Source: an uncultured Anaeroplasmataceae bacterium (GTDB taxonomy: Bacteria > Bacillota_I > Bacilli_A > Acholeplasmatales > Anaeroplasmataceae). Taken from it: 18,684 bases of DNA. Of the stretch, positions 1 through 7,305 are shown one piece after another. The notes under the pieces were generated by a model, which was not told where the DNA came from, searched no databases, and saw only the letters and a program-made list of their open reading frames with translations. Position numbers and translations under genes: made by a program. The DNA lies in NCBI GenBank assembly GCA_934229535.1, contig CAKQDS010000032.1, positions 1 to 18,684 of the forward strand, read 5' to 3'. The first letter of the stretch is position 1. Every line of letters begins with the position of its first letter.

Positions 1-7
1 ATTTCAT
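1..7 (-). CDS. 5' end of a divergent gene leaving the window
   Basis: An ATG reads leftwards from base 7 and the gene runs off the left edge after about two codons, so its product is unknown. The start is supported by an AGGAGG Shine-Dalgarno site six bases upstream (bases 19-14 on the minus strand) and by a plausible minus-strand promoter at 76-47. It is divergent from the ATPase gene starting at 161, the usual position for a regulator of the neighbouring unit, but nothing of the protein is visible to confirm that. Confidence 0.4.
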
Positions 8-29
8 TGGCTACCTCCTACTAGCCAAT
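6..29 (-). promoter_or_regulatory. Hairpin presenting the ribosome binding site in its loop
   Basis: A perfect 8-bp inverted repeat (ATTGGCTA at 6-13, TAGCCAAT at 22-29) encloses an 8-base loop. Read on the minus strand the loop is GTAGGAGG, the Shine-Dalgarno site of the leftward gene, and the 3' arm covers the first two bases of its ATG. Seen: the repeat and the positions. Inferred: the hairpin may modulate translation initiation by displaying the SD while pairing part of the start codon. Confidence 0.45.
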
Positions 30-46
30 ACTAAGGTTACAATGTA

Positions 47-76
47 ATTATATACGAACGGAATTTACTTTTGCAA
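47..76 (-). promoter_or_regulatory. Minus-strand promoter of the divergent gene
   Basis: On the minus strand there is TTGCAA (76-71) and an exact TATAAT (52-47) separated by 18 bases. The small palindrome TTACA-a-TGTAA (37-47) touches the downstream edge of the -10. It would start transcription near base 40 and lead directly into the SD hairpin and the ATG at 7. Confidence 0.4.
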
Positions 77-94
77 TTAACAATGAATTTTTTC

Positions 95-119
95 AAATAT
101 TCAAAAAACTTGAATATTT
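95..119 (+). promoter_or_regulatory. Perfect 10-bp palindrome over the -35, probable operator
   Basis: AAATATTCAA (95-104) and TTGAATATTT (110-119) are exact reverse complements separated by five bases (AAAAC). The right arm contains the whole -35 hexamer TTGAAT of the ATPase promoter, so a dimeric repressor bound here would block RNA polymerase. The site and its overlap are seen directly; the regulator is not identified and could be the divergent gene at the left edge. Confidence 0.5.
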
Positions 120-138
120 ATGTGCGAGATAATATAAT
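110..138 (+). promoter_or_regulatory. Promoter of the ATPase/TOPRIM unit
   Basis: TTGAAT (110-115), a 17-base spacer and an exact TATAAT (133-138) form a near-consensus sigma-A-type promoter. Transcription would begin near 145, almost directly at the SD (147-152). This argues against the in-frame ATG at 71 and for a start at 155 or 161. Confidence 0.6.
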
Positions 139-160
139 ATATATACGAGGAGTGATGTGT

Positions 161-1306
161 GTGATTTTAGTTAATTTGAAGTTAGATAATATATTATCTT
201 TTAGTAACTTTACAATAAATTTTTCATATCCAAAAAAAGTTAAGAATTTTGCAATAAATAATGAAAATTTAGAAAATCTTAATTCGTTTCGTTACAAAAA
301 GTTAAACATTTTTTTAGGATCTAATGCAAGTGGAAAAAGTTCTTTACTAACATGCATTTGGAAAATAATGTTATTCTTATCTAAAGGAGAAAGAAGTTTT
401 ATTGATGAAATAGTTAATAATAATTATAAAGAATCGTATATTGAAGTTGATTTTGTTACAAATTTAGTTGAGCAATCAGAGAAAAAATATCTTTTGAATC
501 GTGTAAAAATTAAAATAGATAATTTGAATTGTAAAATTAAAATCGCTTGCATTCAATTGAGACTAAATCAAGGTGACTCTTACGAGAATAGAGCAAAAGA
601 TTTAAATCAATTTACGGAATATGTTGATTACTTAGAGTTCTTAAATAAGCACAATTTTGAGATTGGTTGGCATACTGCTTTACCAGCGACAGAGCCAGGA
701 TTTGATATTGTAAAAATAATAAATCCAAATGATAAAAAGACTAAAAATGAATATTTATTTATTGTTAATCAGGTATTAAAAACACTTGATTCTTCGATAA
801 TTAATGTTTCTCAAAGCAAGGATTCGGATGATGCATTTGTTATTGAACATGAGAGTGCCGGAAAAATAATAGTACAGCATGGTAATAAACTTTCAACGAT
901 TCCATATTTATCAAGCGGCACCAAATATGGATTTAATATTGCTAATCTTTTATTTTCAATTAAAACACATAATAATGGAGTTTATTTAATTGATGAACAA
1001 TTTTCATATGTTAATTCTGACATTGAAATTGCTATACTTAATACGATGGTTTCTTTATTAGGGCCTGATGAACAAATTTTCTTTACAACACATAATTTGA
1101 ATGTATTGGAAATTAAGTTTCCATTTCATTCTTTCAATTTTTTAAAAAAAGAGAATTTAGATGAAAGAATTGTAATAAAGTCATATTGTGCTAGTCTCGT
1201 TGAAAATCGAAATAATACATCTGCCAAAAGTATAATTGATAATGATATGTTGGCTACTGCTCCGGATGTTAATAAAATTTATGAGATTGGAGAAGATGAT
1301 GAATAA
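161..1306 (+). CDS. ABC/SMC-like AAA ATPase, sensor half of an ATPase-TOPRIM defence pair
   Basis: This 381-residue protein has an ABC/SMC-like ATPase layout of the OLD, RloA and AbiL type. Walker A is GSNASGKS at 53-60, an ABC-like signature LSSGT lies at 250-254, Walker B VYLIDE at 274-279 with the catalytic Glu, and the switch His sits in FFTTH (His311). The middle is variable and has no recognisable domain. I chose the GTG at 161 because the SD (147-152) is eight bases away; an ATG at 155 is only two bases away. The gene overlaps by eight bases the start of a broken TOPRIM-like gene, an arrangement typical of nuclease pairs in which the ATPase senses phage and restrains or activates the partner. 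Since the partner is damaged, the ATPase may be orphaned. The general class is secure; the exact family is not. Confidence 0.75.
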   Translation: MILVNLKLDNILSFSNFTINFSYPKKVKNFAINNENLENLNSFRYKKLNIFLGSNASGKSSLLTCIWKIMLFLSKGERSFIDEIVNNNYKESYIEVDFVTNLVEQSEKKYLLNRVKIKIDNLNCKIKIACIQLRLNQGDSYENRAKDLNQFTEYVDYLEFLNKHNFEIGWHTALPATEPGFDIVKIINPNDKKTKNEYLFIVNQVLKTLDSSIINVSQSKDSDDAFVIEHESAGKIIVQHGNKLSTIPYLSSGTKYGFNIANLLFSIKTHNNGVYLIDEQFSYVNSDIEIAILNTMVSLLGPDEQIFFTTHNLNVLEIKFPFHSFNFLKKENLDERIVIKSYCASLVENRNNTSAKSIIDNDMLATAPDVNKIYEIGEDDE

Positions 1307-1802
1307 GATTTTTCACTATTTTGTTGAAGGTGAATGCGAAAAAAAATTAATTGATTCTTTAAAAAATACCACCATGTAATTATTTACTGCCTGGTAAGGT
1401 TGAAGTTTTTAATGTTATTAAAAAGATTTTACCAAAACAGTATCTATTGTCATTAAAAAATAATACGCATATTGTTTTAGTATATGATACAGATGTAAAT
1501 GATGATAGTATTTTAAAAATGAATATAGAAAAAATAAAAAATATGGCTTTAAAAATATTATTCATATTCAATCAATTAAAAATTTTGAAGATGAATTAGT
1601 TTTTTCTTCTAGTATAAATAACGTACATAAAATTTTTAATACTCAAGGTTTAGAGGAATTTAAAAAGAAATTTATTCATTGTGGAAATTTATTGAATAAA
1701 TTGTATTCTATAAAATTTGAAAAGGAGAAGATATGGATTAGAGAATCAAATTCAAGACCTTTTTCAAATTATAATACGAATAAAAATTTAATAATAAACT
1801 GA
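1299..1802 (+). pseudogene. TOPRIM-like nuclease partner, broken by two compensating frameshifts
   Basis: The start ATG at 1299 (or 1296) overlaps the ATPase stop. The first 27 codons, with the TOPRIM-like start FVEGECEKKLI, end at a TAA (1377). Coherent coding continues in the next frame (PGKVEVFNVIKK, then IVLVYDTDVND with a DxD motif) up to about 1550, and from there in the original frame (HIQSIKNFEDELV onward) to TGA 1800-1802. Removing one A from the six-A run at 1361-1366 and adding one to the five-A run at 1551-1555 restores a single reading frame of about 167 residues. Glu near the N-terminus and the DxD pair are what a TOPRIM metal-binding centre needs. Either the gene is dead, or it switches on and off at homopolymers, or the assembly has two indel errors. 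An RloB, OLD-type or AriB-like effector is the likeliest original role. Confidence 0.65.
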
Positions 1803-1823
1803 TCTTTTTCTTTTAATATACTG

Positions 1824-1862
1824 AAACCTTTTGTTGAAAATGAAAACAAAAGGTTTTTTTAT
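1824..1862 (+). terminator. Rho-independent terminator after the ATPase/TOPRIM unit
   Basis: A perfect 12-bp stem, AAACCTTTTGTT (1824-1835) against AACAAAAGGTTT (1845-1856), has a nine-base loop and ends in a T tract. It separates the unit from the downstream housekeeping operon. Confidence 0.8.
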
Positions 1863-1879
1863 TCATTCGTCAGATTTCT

Positions 1880-1908
1880 TTTACATTTTCAATTATGTAT
1901 GATATAAT
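1880..1908 (+). promoter_or_regulatory. Promoter of the membrane protein-GH43-rlmCD operon
   Basis: TTTACA (1880-1885), a 17-base spacer and TATAAT (1903-1908) preceded by TGA form a strong extended -10 promoter. Transcription would begin near 1915, just before the AGGAGG SD at 1922-1927. There is no room for a riboswitch. Confidence 0.65.
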
Positions 1909-1933
1909 TTATCTAGATTTTAGGAGGGATATT

Positions 1934-2260
1934 ATGTCTTCATCAAAAAGAAGCTTTAATTGGTTTATTGCTGGCTTATTATCATTTATTGTAATGATGG
2001 TTTGTGGCACTGAGTGGTTAGTAAATGTTTTTATTAACAAGGTTATTAATGGACTTTGCGGAGGAAATGTACATCTTGATTTAGGTATTTTAAATACAAT
2101 TTCTCATTATGCAATGATAGTTGCAATTTTGGTTGCAGCTTGGTGCTTTGTAGCAACAACATTAAAGAAAAAGCCTGTGTTTGTTGTTTTATATTTAGTA
2201 TTTGCTATTTTAGTTGTTTTAGGAATGCTTGGAATAGCAGGATTTTCAATTATTCACTAA
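1934..2260 (+). CDS. Small three-helix membrane protein of unknown function
   Basis: This 108-residue protein is hydrophobic, with three probable membrane segments at about residues 10-32, 48-68 and 77-100 and basic residues at the N-terminus and around the third helix (KKKP). No family is recognised. The ATG at 1934 is chosen over an ATG at 1895 because AGGAGG lies six bases upstream and the promoter's -10 overlaps the earlier candidate. The stop is 13 bases before the GH43 start, with the GH43 SD directly after it, so the two are probably co-transcribed. A link to sugar handling is only suggested by position: it is too short to be a sugar permease, and I give no function. Confidence 0.75.
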   Translation: MSSSKRSFNWFIAGLLSFIVMMVCGTEWLVNVFINKVINGLCGGNVHLDLGILNTISHYAMIVAILVAAWCFVATTLKKKPVFVVLYLVFAILVVLGMLGIAGFSIIH

Positions 2261-2273
2261 GGAGTATTTTATT

Positions 2274-3740
2274 ATGCAGTATAATAATCCTATAATTGTT
2301 CAAGATTTTTCAGACCCTGATGCAATTAGAGTTGGCGATGATTTTTTTATGATTGCTTCAAGCTTTAATTATGTTCCAGGTGTACCAATTCTTCATTCAA
2401 AGAATTTAGTTGATTGGCAAGTAATTAATTATGTTTATGATAAAATTCCATTTTCTCGATTTGATAATGTTGTTCATGGTTGTGGTGCTTGGGCACCAGC
2501 TATTAGATATCATGATGGTTGGTTTTATGCAATAATTCCTTTTCCAGATGAGGGAATATATGTTTCAAAAACTAAAGATCCTTTTGGTAAATGGAGTGAG
2601 CTTTGGTGCTTAATTCCAGGTAAGGGCATTGAGGATCCATGTCCTATTTGGATTGGTGATAAGGCTTATTTAGTAGTTGGATTTGTTAAATCAAGAATAG
2701 GATTTAATTCTTGTCTAGGTTTATATGAGGTATCAGTGGATTTAAAAGAAAAAATTAGTGATACATATACAATAATTTATGATGGTCATAATGATAATCC
2801 AACAATTGAGGGACCAAAATTTAATGAGCATAATGGCTATTATTATATTATGGCTCCTGCTGGATCTGTTAAAACTGGCTGGCAGGTATGTCTAAGAAGT
2901 AAAAATGTCTATGGCCCATATGAAACAAAAATTGTTTTATTACAAAATGATTCTAAAATTAATGGACCACATCAAGGTGCTCTTTTAGATATTGATGATA
3001 ATGATCATTATGCATTTATTCATTTTACTGATCAAAATGCTTATGGTAGAATTGTTTGCCTTGAACCTGTTGAATGGCATAATGATTGGCCTATTTGTGG
3101 ATTGTGTAAAGACCCTCTTTTAGGTGGCTCACCTGTATTAAGTCATGATTATTTAATTAATATAGATGTTGATCATAATGATAAAAATTATTTAAATCAT
3201 AAAAATGTATTAAGTGATGATTTTAAAGAAAAGCTTAATATGCACTGGCAAACACCTGCAAATAGAAAAAATGATTGGTTCTACGTTAATAAGGGATTAT
3301 ATTATAAGGGTTATAATAGTAATGAACCATTACATTTATATGCTGCATCATTATCTATGAAAATTAATTCTTATGCTTTTAATGTAAATACTCTTGTAAG
3401 TGAAGTTAGAAGTGATGTTGGTTTGTTTGTGATGGGTATGGAATATGCTTATATTTCTTTGAATAATAAAATGGTGAAAATAATCAAAGGATCATTTGAT
3501 GGTAATGAAGAGATTATATATAAAGAACCATATTTAGAAGAAAAAATTTCTTTTAACCTACATTTTGAAGGTGAAAAATATTATTTTGGCTTTAACGATA
3601 ATATGCTAAAGCAATTTGAATTTGTGGCAACAAAGGGTAAATGGGTTGGAAGTAGAATTGGAATTTATTCACGTAATGGAAATACATCAAAATTTGAATT
3701 CTTTAATGTTGAAGAGGTAAAAAAATGGCGCAATTGGTAG
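2274..3740 (+). CDS. Glycoside hydrolase family 43, likely beta-xylosidase or arabinofuranosidase
   Basis: This 488-residue cytoplasmic enzyme (no signal peptide) is predicted to cleave xylose or arabinose from plant-derived oligosaccharides. The N-terminal five-bladed propeller (about 1-300) carries the family's three acids: the base Asp14 (SDPDAI), the pKa-modulating Asp121 (IEDPCP) and the acid Glu179 (TIEGPKF). His233 in GPHQG fits the central metal-binding His, and GAWAPAIRYHDG is a family hallmark. The C-terminal part (about 320-488) fits the beta-sandwich of GH43 beta-xylosidase-like proteins. The SD AAGGAG lies nine bases before the ATG. The last 16 bases overlap the start of rlmCD. 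Substrate specificity cannot be settled from sequence; the family and catalytic residues are clear. The location implies that oligosaccharides are imported before cleavage. Confidence 0.9.
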   Translation: MQYNNPIIVQDFSDPDAIRVGDDFFMIASSFNYVPGVPILHSKNLVDWQVINYVYDKIPFSRFDNVVHGCGAWAPAIRYHDGWFYAIIPFPDEGIYVSKTKDPFGKWSELWCLIPGKGIEDPCPIWIGDKAYLVVGFVKSRIGFNSCLGLYEVSVDLKEKISDTYTIIYDGHNDNPTIEGPKFNEHNGYYYIMAPAGSVKTGWQVCLRSKNVYGPYETKIVLLQNDSKINGPHQGALLDIDDNDHYAFIHFTDQNAYGRIVCLEPVEWHNDWPICGLCKDPLLGGSPVLSHDYLINIDVDHNDKNYLNHKNVLSDDFKEKLNMHWQTPANRKNDWFYVNKGLYYKGYNSNEPLHLYAASLSMKINSYAFNVNTLVSEVRSDVGLFVMGMEYAYISLNNKMVKIIKGSFDGNEEIIYKEPYLEEKISFNLHFEGEKYYFGFNDNMLKQFEFVATKGKWVGSRIGIYSRNGNTSKFEFFNVEEVKKWRNW

Positions 3741-5110
3741 TAGGAGATAGATTTATTCTAGATATTAAAAGACTTGGAATAAATGGTGAAGGTATTGGCT
3801 TTTATAATAAAATGACCATATTTGTAAAAAATGCTATTCCAGGTGAGGGAGTAGATGTAGAGGTTACTGAGGTATTGCCTAAAATGGCTAAAGCTAAGAT
3901 TCTTGATTTTAAGCATAAATCAGCGCAAAGAGTTGAGCCTAAATGTCCATATTATGAAAATTGTGGTGCTTGTCAAACTATGCACATTGATTATAATAAA
4001 ATGTGCGATTTTAAAAGAGATGCTGTAATTGAAGCATTAAATAGATACACAACAATCAATACTAAAAGCTTTGAAATTAAGAAAACAATAGGAATGGACA
4101 ATCCATTTGGTTATCGTAATAAGAATGCTGTATCATTATTTAAAAATTCTGGTAAAACCTCAATTGCAATGCTACAGGATGATTCAAATGAATGGTTGAA
4201 GGTTGATTCTTGTTTAGTTTTAAATGATAAATTAAATGAAGCAAATAAGAAAATACTTGAGGCTATTGATGAATTAGGAATACCTCTTTATAATGTTAAA
4301 TATCATAGAGGAGTTATTCGTTATTTAGTTACTAGAATTTCCTTTAAAACAAATGAAATTCAGGTATGCCTTGTTTGCCTTGAAAAAACAAATAAGATTA
4401 AAGAATTAGCTAATAAGCTTCTAGAAATTCCAAACGTTGTAAGTGTTTATGAAAACTTTAATGAAGCTCGTAAGGGTATGATTTTTGGCGATCAAACTAA
4501 TCATATTGCAGGAAAAGAATATATAGTTGAGCAAATTGGTAATATTAAATACAATCTAACACCAACTACGTTCTTCCAATTAAATCCTATTCAAACTGAA
4601 AAAATGTATGAAACTATTAAAAAGGCTGCCAAGCTATCTTTCAAGGAAACTATTTTAGATGCATATTGTGGTGTTGGAACAATTGGTTTATATTTAGCTA
4701 AAAATGCTAAAGAGGTTATTGGTGTTGAATATAATAAGGATAGTGTATTAAGAGCAAGAGAAAATGCCAAGCTTAATAAAATAAATAATGCAAGCTTTTA
4801 TCAAGGTGATGCAAGAGAACTTATCCCTCATATAATGAAGGAAAAGAACTTTGATATTGTTGTTTTAGATCCACCACGTGTTGGACTTGGTGAAGAGCTT
4901 TGTCATGACTTATTAAGCTATGAAATTAAGAAAATTATTTATGTTTCTTGTAATCCTTCTACACTTGCCAAGGACTTAGAAATTTTAAAACAAAAATATA
5001 ACATTAATTCAATTCAACCAATTGATATGTTCCCAAATACATCAGCGGTTGAATCAGTTTGCGCGTTATCCTTGTTAGCTGATAGAACACTTTCTAAGGA
5101 TAAGAAGTAA
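3725..5110 (+). CDS. rlmCD: 23S rRNA (uracil-C5)-methyltransferase, RlmCD/RumA type
   Basis: This 461-residue SAM-dependent enzyme makes 5-methyluridine in 23S rRNA; in Gram-positive bacteria one RlmCD protein modifies both U747 and U1939 (E. coli numbering). An N-terminal TRAM domain (about 1-60) is followed by iron-sulfur ligands Cys74, Cys80, Cys83 and Cys163, the SAM motif DAYCGVGTIG at 312-321, DPPR at 382-385, the catalytic Cys409 in SCNPST and the general-base Glu443 in ESV. Length and motif order match the family. It starts inside the last codons of the GH43 gene, in another frame, which suggests translational coupling. The link to GH43 is positional only. RlmD versus RlmCD cannot be separated by sequence alone; I prefer RlmCD from the inferred lineage. 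Confidence 0.93.
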   Translation: MAQLVVGDRFILDIKRLGINGEGIGFYNKMTIFVKNAIPGEGVDVEVTEVLPKMAKAKILDFKHKSAQRVEPKCPYYENCGACQTMHIDYNKMCDFKRDAVIEALNRYTTINTKSFEIKKTIGMDNPFGYRNKNAVSLFKNSGKTSIAMLQDDSNEWLKVDSCLVLNDKLNEANKKILEAIDELGIPLYNVKYHRGVIRYLVTRISFKTNEIQVCLVCLEKTNKIKELANKLLEIPNVVSVYENFNEARKGMIFGDQTNHIAGKEYIVEQIGNIKYNLTPTTFFQLNPIQTEKMYETIKKAAKLSFKETILDAYCGVGTIGLYLAKNAKEVIGVEYNKDSVLRARENAKLNKINNASFYQGDARELIPHIMKEKNFDIVVLDPPRVGLGEELCHDLLSYEIKKIIYVSCNPSTLAKDLEILKQKYNINSIQPIDMFPNTSAVESVCALSLLADRTLSKDKK

Positions 5111-5130
5111 CACTTATTATTAAAGAACGT

Positions 5131-5185
5131 AACATAACAAAACATCCCTTTAGGATATATTAAATCCTAGAGGGATTTTTATTAT
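5131..5185 (+). terminator. Terminator after rlmCD
   Basis: ATCCCTTTAGGAT (5144-5156) pairs with ATCCTAGAGGGAT (5164-5176) across a seven-base loop and is followed by TTTT. Flanking AACATAA-type and TTATGTT-type arms extend the symmetry, so it may also work on the opposite strand. Confidence 0.8.
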
Positions 5186-5205
5186 GTTATGAGTATTTTA
5201 TCTAT

Positions 5206-5233
5206 TTGAGTTTTATGTATAATATGATAAAAT
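5206..5233 (+). promoter_or_regulatory. Candidate promoter of the HTH-pair unit
   Basis: TTGAGT (5206-5211), a 16-base spacer and TAAAAT (5228-5233) preceded by TGA resemble the extended -10 promoters elsewhere in the window. It gives a leader of about 100 bases before the first start. A second exact TATAAT at 5312-5317 lacks a good -35 but is closer to the SD. Confidence 0.45.
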
Positions 5234-5241
5234 AAAGTAAA

Positions 5242-5279
5242 AGTTAATAGCGAAAATTGAGTTAACCATACAATTAACT
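5242..5279 (+). promoter_or_regulatory. Repeated AGTTAA half-sites, possible operator
   Basis: AGTTAA occurs at 5242-5247 and 5260-5265, and its complement TTAACT at 5274-5279. The last two form an inverted repeat with an eight-base spacer, lying between the two candidate promoters. The unit encodes two HTH proteins, so autoregulation at these sites is an obvious guess. The motif is AT-rich and short, so chance is possible. Confidence 0.35.
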
Positions 5280-5344
5280 TGTGCTTGATATTCTTTACAT
5301 TTAATAAATTATATAATTTTAGGTGTAAGGAGGTATCAGGAAAA

Positions 5345-5689
5345 TTGAATACTAAATACTTTAAGGTACAAGCCAAATGTGGGCATGTTGGTAGAAACTA
5401 TTATATATTAAAATGGTTCTACGTTAAAGCACTTACTGGAGAAGAGGCCGCAAAAGTAGTTAGGGATAAACCAAGAGTTAAGCATGATCAAAAAGATGCA
5501 ATTAGAAATGTTAAAAAAATAACATTTGAAGAGTATCTAACAGGTTTAAGGCTTAATTCTGAGGATATGTATTTCAAATCAACAAGCAAGCAGGAACAAG
5601 AATTCTATAATGCAGTAAAGCAAGAAGAAATATATCCTGAAGTATGTGAAGAACATCCTAACTATAAAAAGAAAAGAAATGAAACGTGA
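5345..5689 (+). CDS. Small conserved-looking protein with a KCGHVGR motif, unknown function
   Basis: The product is 114 residues, soluble, basic and without membrane segments. Near the N-terminus is KVQAKCGHVGR, a Cys-Gly-His motif that could hold a metal or be half of a zinc ribbon, followed by PRVKHDQKDAI and a hydrophilic tail. I do not recognise a named family. The start is probably the TTG at 5345: AAGGAGG (5327-5333) lies 11 bases upstream and no ATG follows within the conserved-looking part; the ATG at 5279 precedes the SD. The next gene starts 23 bases after the stop, so it is likely the first gene of a three-gene unit with the two long HTH proteins. It may be a DNA-binding or regulatory accessory of that pair, but that is inference from position only. 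Confidence 0.65.
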   Translation: MNTKYFKVQAKCGHVGRNYYILKWFYVKALTGEEAAKVVRDKPRVKHDQKDAIRNVKKITFEEYLTGLRLNSEDMYFKSTSKQEQEFYNAVKQEEIYPEVCEEHPNYKKKRNET

Positions 5690-5712
5690 AATACGAGGTG
5701 TAGCAAATTAAT

Positions 5713-7305
5713 ATGGATAAAATCAAAATAGGTAATTATTTAAAAGAATTAAGAAAGAATAAAAGAAGAGTGGATGGGAAACCATTCACTCAATCTGACC
5801 TTGCTGATGCACTTTCAGCTGGAGGATTAGGAGTATCAATAAATGGTATAAATGAATGGGAAACTGGTAAATCTCTACCGTCACCTGAAAAGTTATATTT
5901 TTTATCTAAGGTTTATAATAAAACAATTGATGAAATCTTAGAGGGTGAAGATTGCAATGATATAGATTATAAAAAAGTATATTTTATCACTGATCCTTAT
6001 TGGACAATAAAATTAGGGAATGATGACAATATGTTTTCTAAGAATCAAACTCAACTTTTAGAAATCTATAATAGATTTAGAGAACTATCTAAGCTTGTAA
6101 TTAATAGACCATTAACTACAAATGAAGAAAAAGAATATAGATTTTTATTTGAACATTTTTATACGTTAACTGATTATCATAAAAATTATTGTAAGATTAA
6201 AGCTAATAACTCATATCTTAGATTTATTGATTCAATAAACAATATGAGAAATGAAGTTCGTAATATGACTAATGACGAAAAGTATTGGGAAATTCTAAAA
6301 TTATATAGTGAAATTGATGATAATAATTTTAGATTTAGCCATTGGAGAAACATTGATGATTTAGTTTTAAATGAGGAAGTATATCCAGGTGTGGTTTATA
6401 TCAAAAGAAGATTTGACGCTTTAGATGATTGGCAAAAAGATATGTTCCTAGCAATGTTTCAAAATATTGAAGGATATGATAGAGAACCTGATAGATTGGG
6501 CTCAGAACATTTAAAAAGATTTGAAGAACAAAATGGTGAATATGACCATGATAAAAGAATTAAAGATGAAATGAAATATTTAATTAATCATGGTGCAGCA
6601 TATAACAATTTCTTCTTGAATTTTAAGCAAAAGAAAGTTGAAGATAGAAGGATTATTGATAGGCTTGAAGAACTATATGATTTATGTTTGAAGCCAATTG
6701 AAATTGCAGTTCAAGATCCTGAATCAAATGAATGGAAAACTGTCAAAGTTGAAAATACAGTTAAGAATAGATTTTTGAATAATTATTATTTTAATCTTTC
6801 TCGTTTTTTGAGATTAAAGAAAGAAACTGATGCTTCATATTCTGATCTTCAAGATGTTTACGATTATTTTATTAATCATAAAGAGATTGATGATGAAACA
6901 AGGCTTAGAATTGCTAAACTTGAAAAGATTGATACTAATAAAGAAAGAAAATATTGGATGGCTGATTATAAACAAAGAGTTGAATATGAAGAAAATTTAT
7001 TTAATCAGTACAAGGAAAAAGAAAACAAAATTAAAGAAGGCTTAAAAGAGATTAATAAACTTGAAGAAATGTTGAAACAGGGTGAAAAGTATTATCAATA
7101 TGAATCTACTGAAATTGTTGGTGGAACTGATGAAAAAACAATTAGAAATTATATTGAGTATTGGAAATCTAATATTGATTATGAAGAATATTTAAAGTCT
7201 AGAGATTTTAAAAAGACTAAGCAATTATTAAAAGATTTGGATATTCTATCATTACAAGAAGTTAAAAATAAATATTTTGATATGGAGGTGGTTGAAAGTG
7301 AGTAA
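5713..7305 (+). CDS. Long XRE-type HTH protein with a large unknown C-terminal region (530 aa)
   Basis: Residues 7-75 form a Cro/CI-type HTH (YLKELRKNKR, QSDLADAL, INEWETGKSLPSPEKL), the usual DNA-binding fold of phage-like repressors. The remaining 450 residues are soluble, charged and of no family I know. Segments of this tail match the next protein in order: LTTNEEKEYRFLFEHF, an INHGAAYN patch, and an EWKTVKVENTVKNRFL-like stretch. A heptad-like segment (about 425-465) unique to this copy may be a coiled coil. GAGGTG lies 12 bases before the ATG, a long spacing. The stop overlaps the next start by eight bases, so the two are translationally coupled. Ordinary XRE repressors are 70-150 residues, so the tail must carry a separate function such as ligand or partner sensing. 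Coding is certain, function open. Confidence 0.85.
   Translation: MDKIKIGNYLKELRKNKRRVDGKPFTQSDLADALSAGGLGVSINGINEWETGKSLPSPEKLYFLSKVYNKTIDEILEGEDCNDIDYKKVYFITDPYWTIKLGNDDNMFSKNQTQLLEIYNRFRELSKLVINRPLTTNEEKEYRFLFEHFYTLTDYHKNYCKIKANNSYLRFIDSINNMRNEVRNMTNDEKYWEILKLYSEIDDNNFRFSHWRNIDDLVLNEEVYPGVVYIKRRFDALDDWQKDMFLAMFQNIEGYDREPDRLGSEHLKRFEEQNGEYDHDKRIKDEMKYLINHGAAYNNFFLNFKQKKVEDRRIIDRLEELYDLCLKPIEIAVQDPESNEWKTVKVENTVKNRFLNNYYFNLSRFLRLKKETDASYSDLQDVYDYFINHKEIDDETRLRIAKLEKIDTNKERKYWMADYKQRVEYEENLFNQYKEKENKIKEGLKEINKLEEMLKQGEKYYQYESTEIVGGTDEKTIRNYIEYWKSNIDYEEYLKSRDFKKTKQLLKDLDILSLQEVKNKYFDMEVVESE

Noticed and set aside
71..160. Start of the first ATPase at ATG 71.
   Set aside because: The promoter (110-138) lies downstream of that ATG and the SD is at 147-152, so the segment is untranscribed; the leading residues also do not look like the family's opening.
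1380..1571. A 63-codon minus-strand frame with a hydrophobic stretch.
   Set aside because: It is antisense to the TOPRIM-like pseudogene, has no SD, and its apparent membrane character comes from reverse-reading Lys/Asn-rich AT codons. Other short minus-strand frames (5182-5376, 11088-11318, 11985-12167, 14752-14961, 18063-18278) were dropped for the same reason.
1299..1802. Programmed -1 frameshifting at T-TTA-AAA as the normal way of making the TOPRIM-like protein.
   Set aside because: It fits the second shift only; the first needs a +1 or -2 shift in an A run. Two opposite programmed shifts in one short gene are less likely than indels, so it is kept only as a minor option in the finding.
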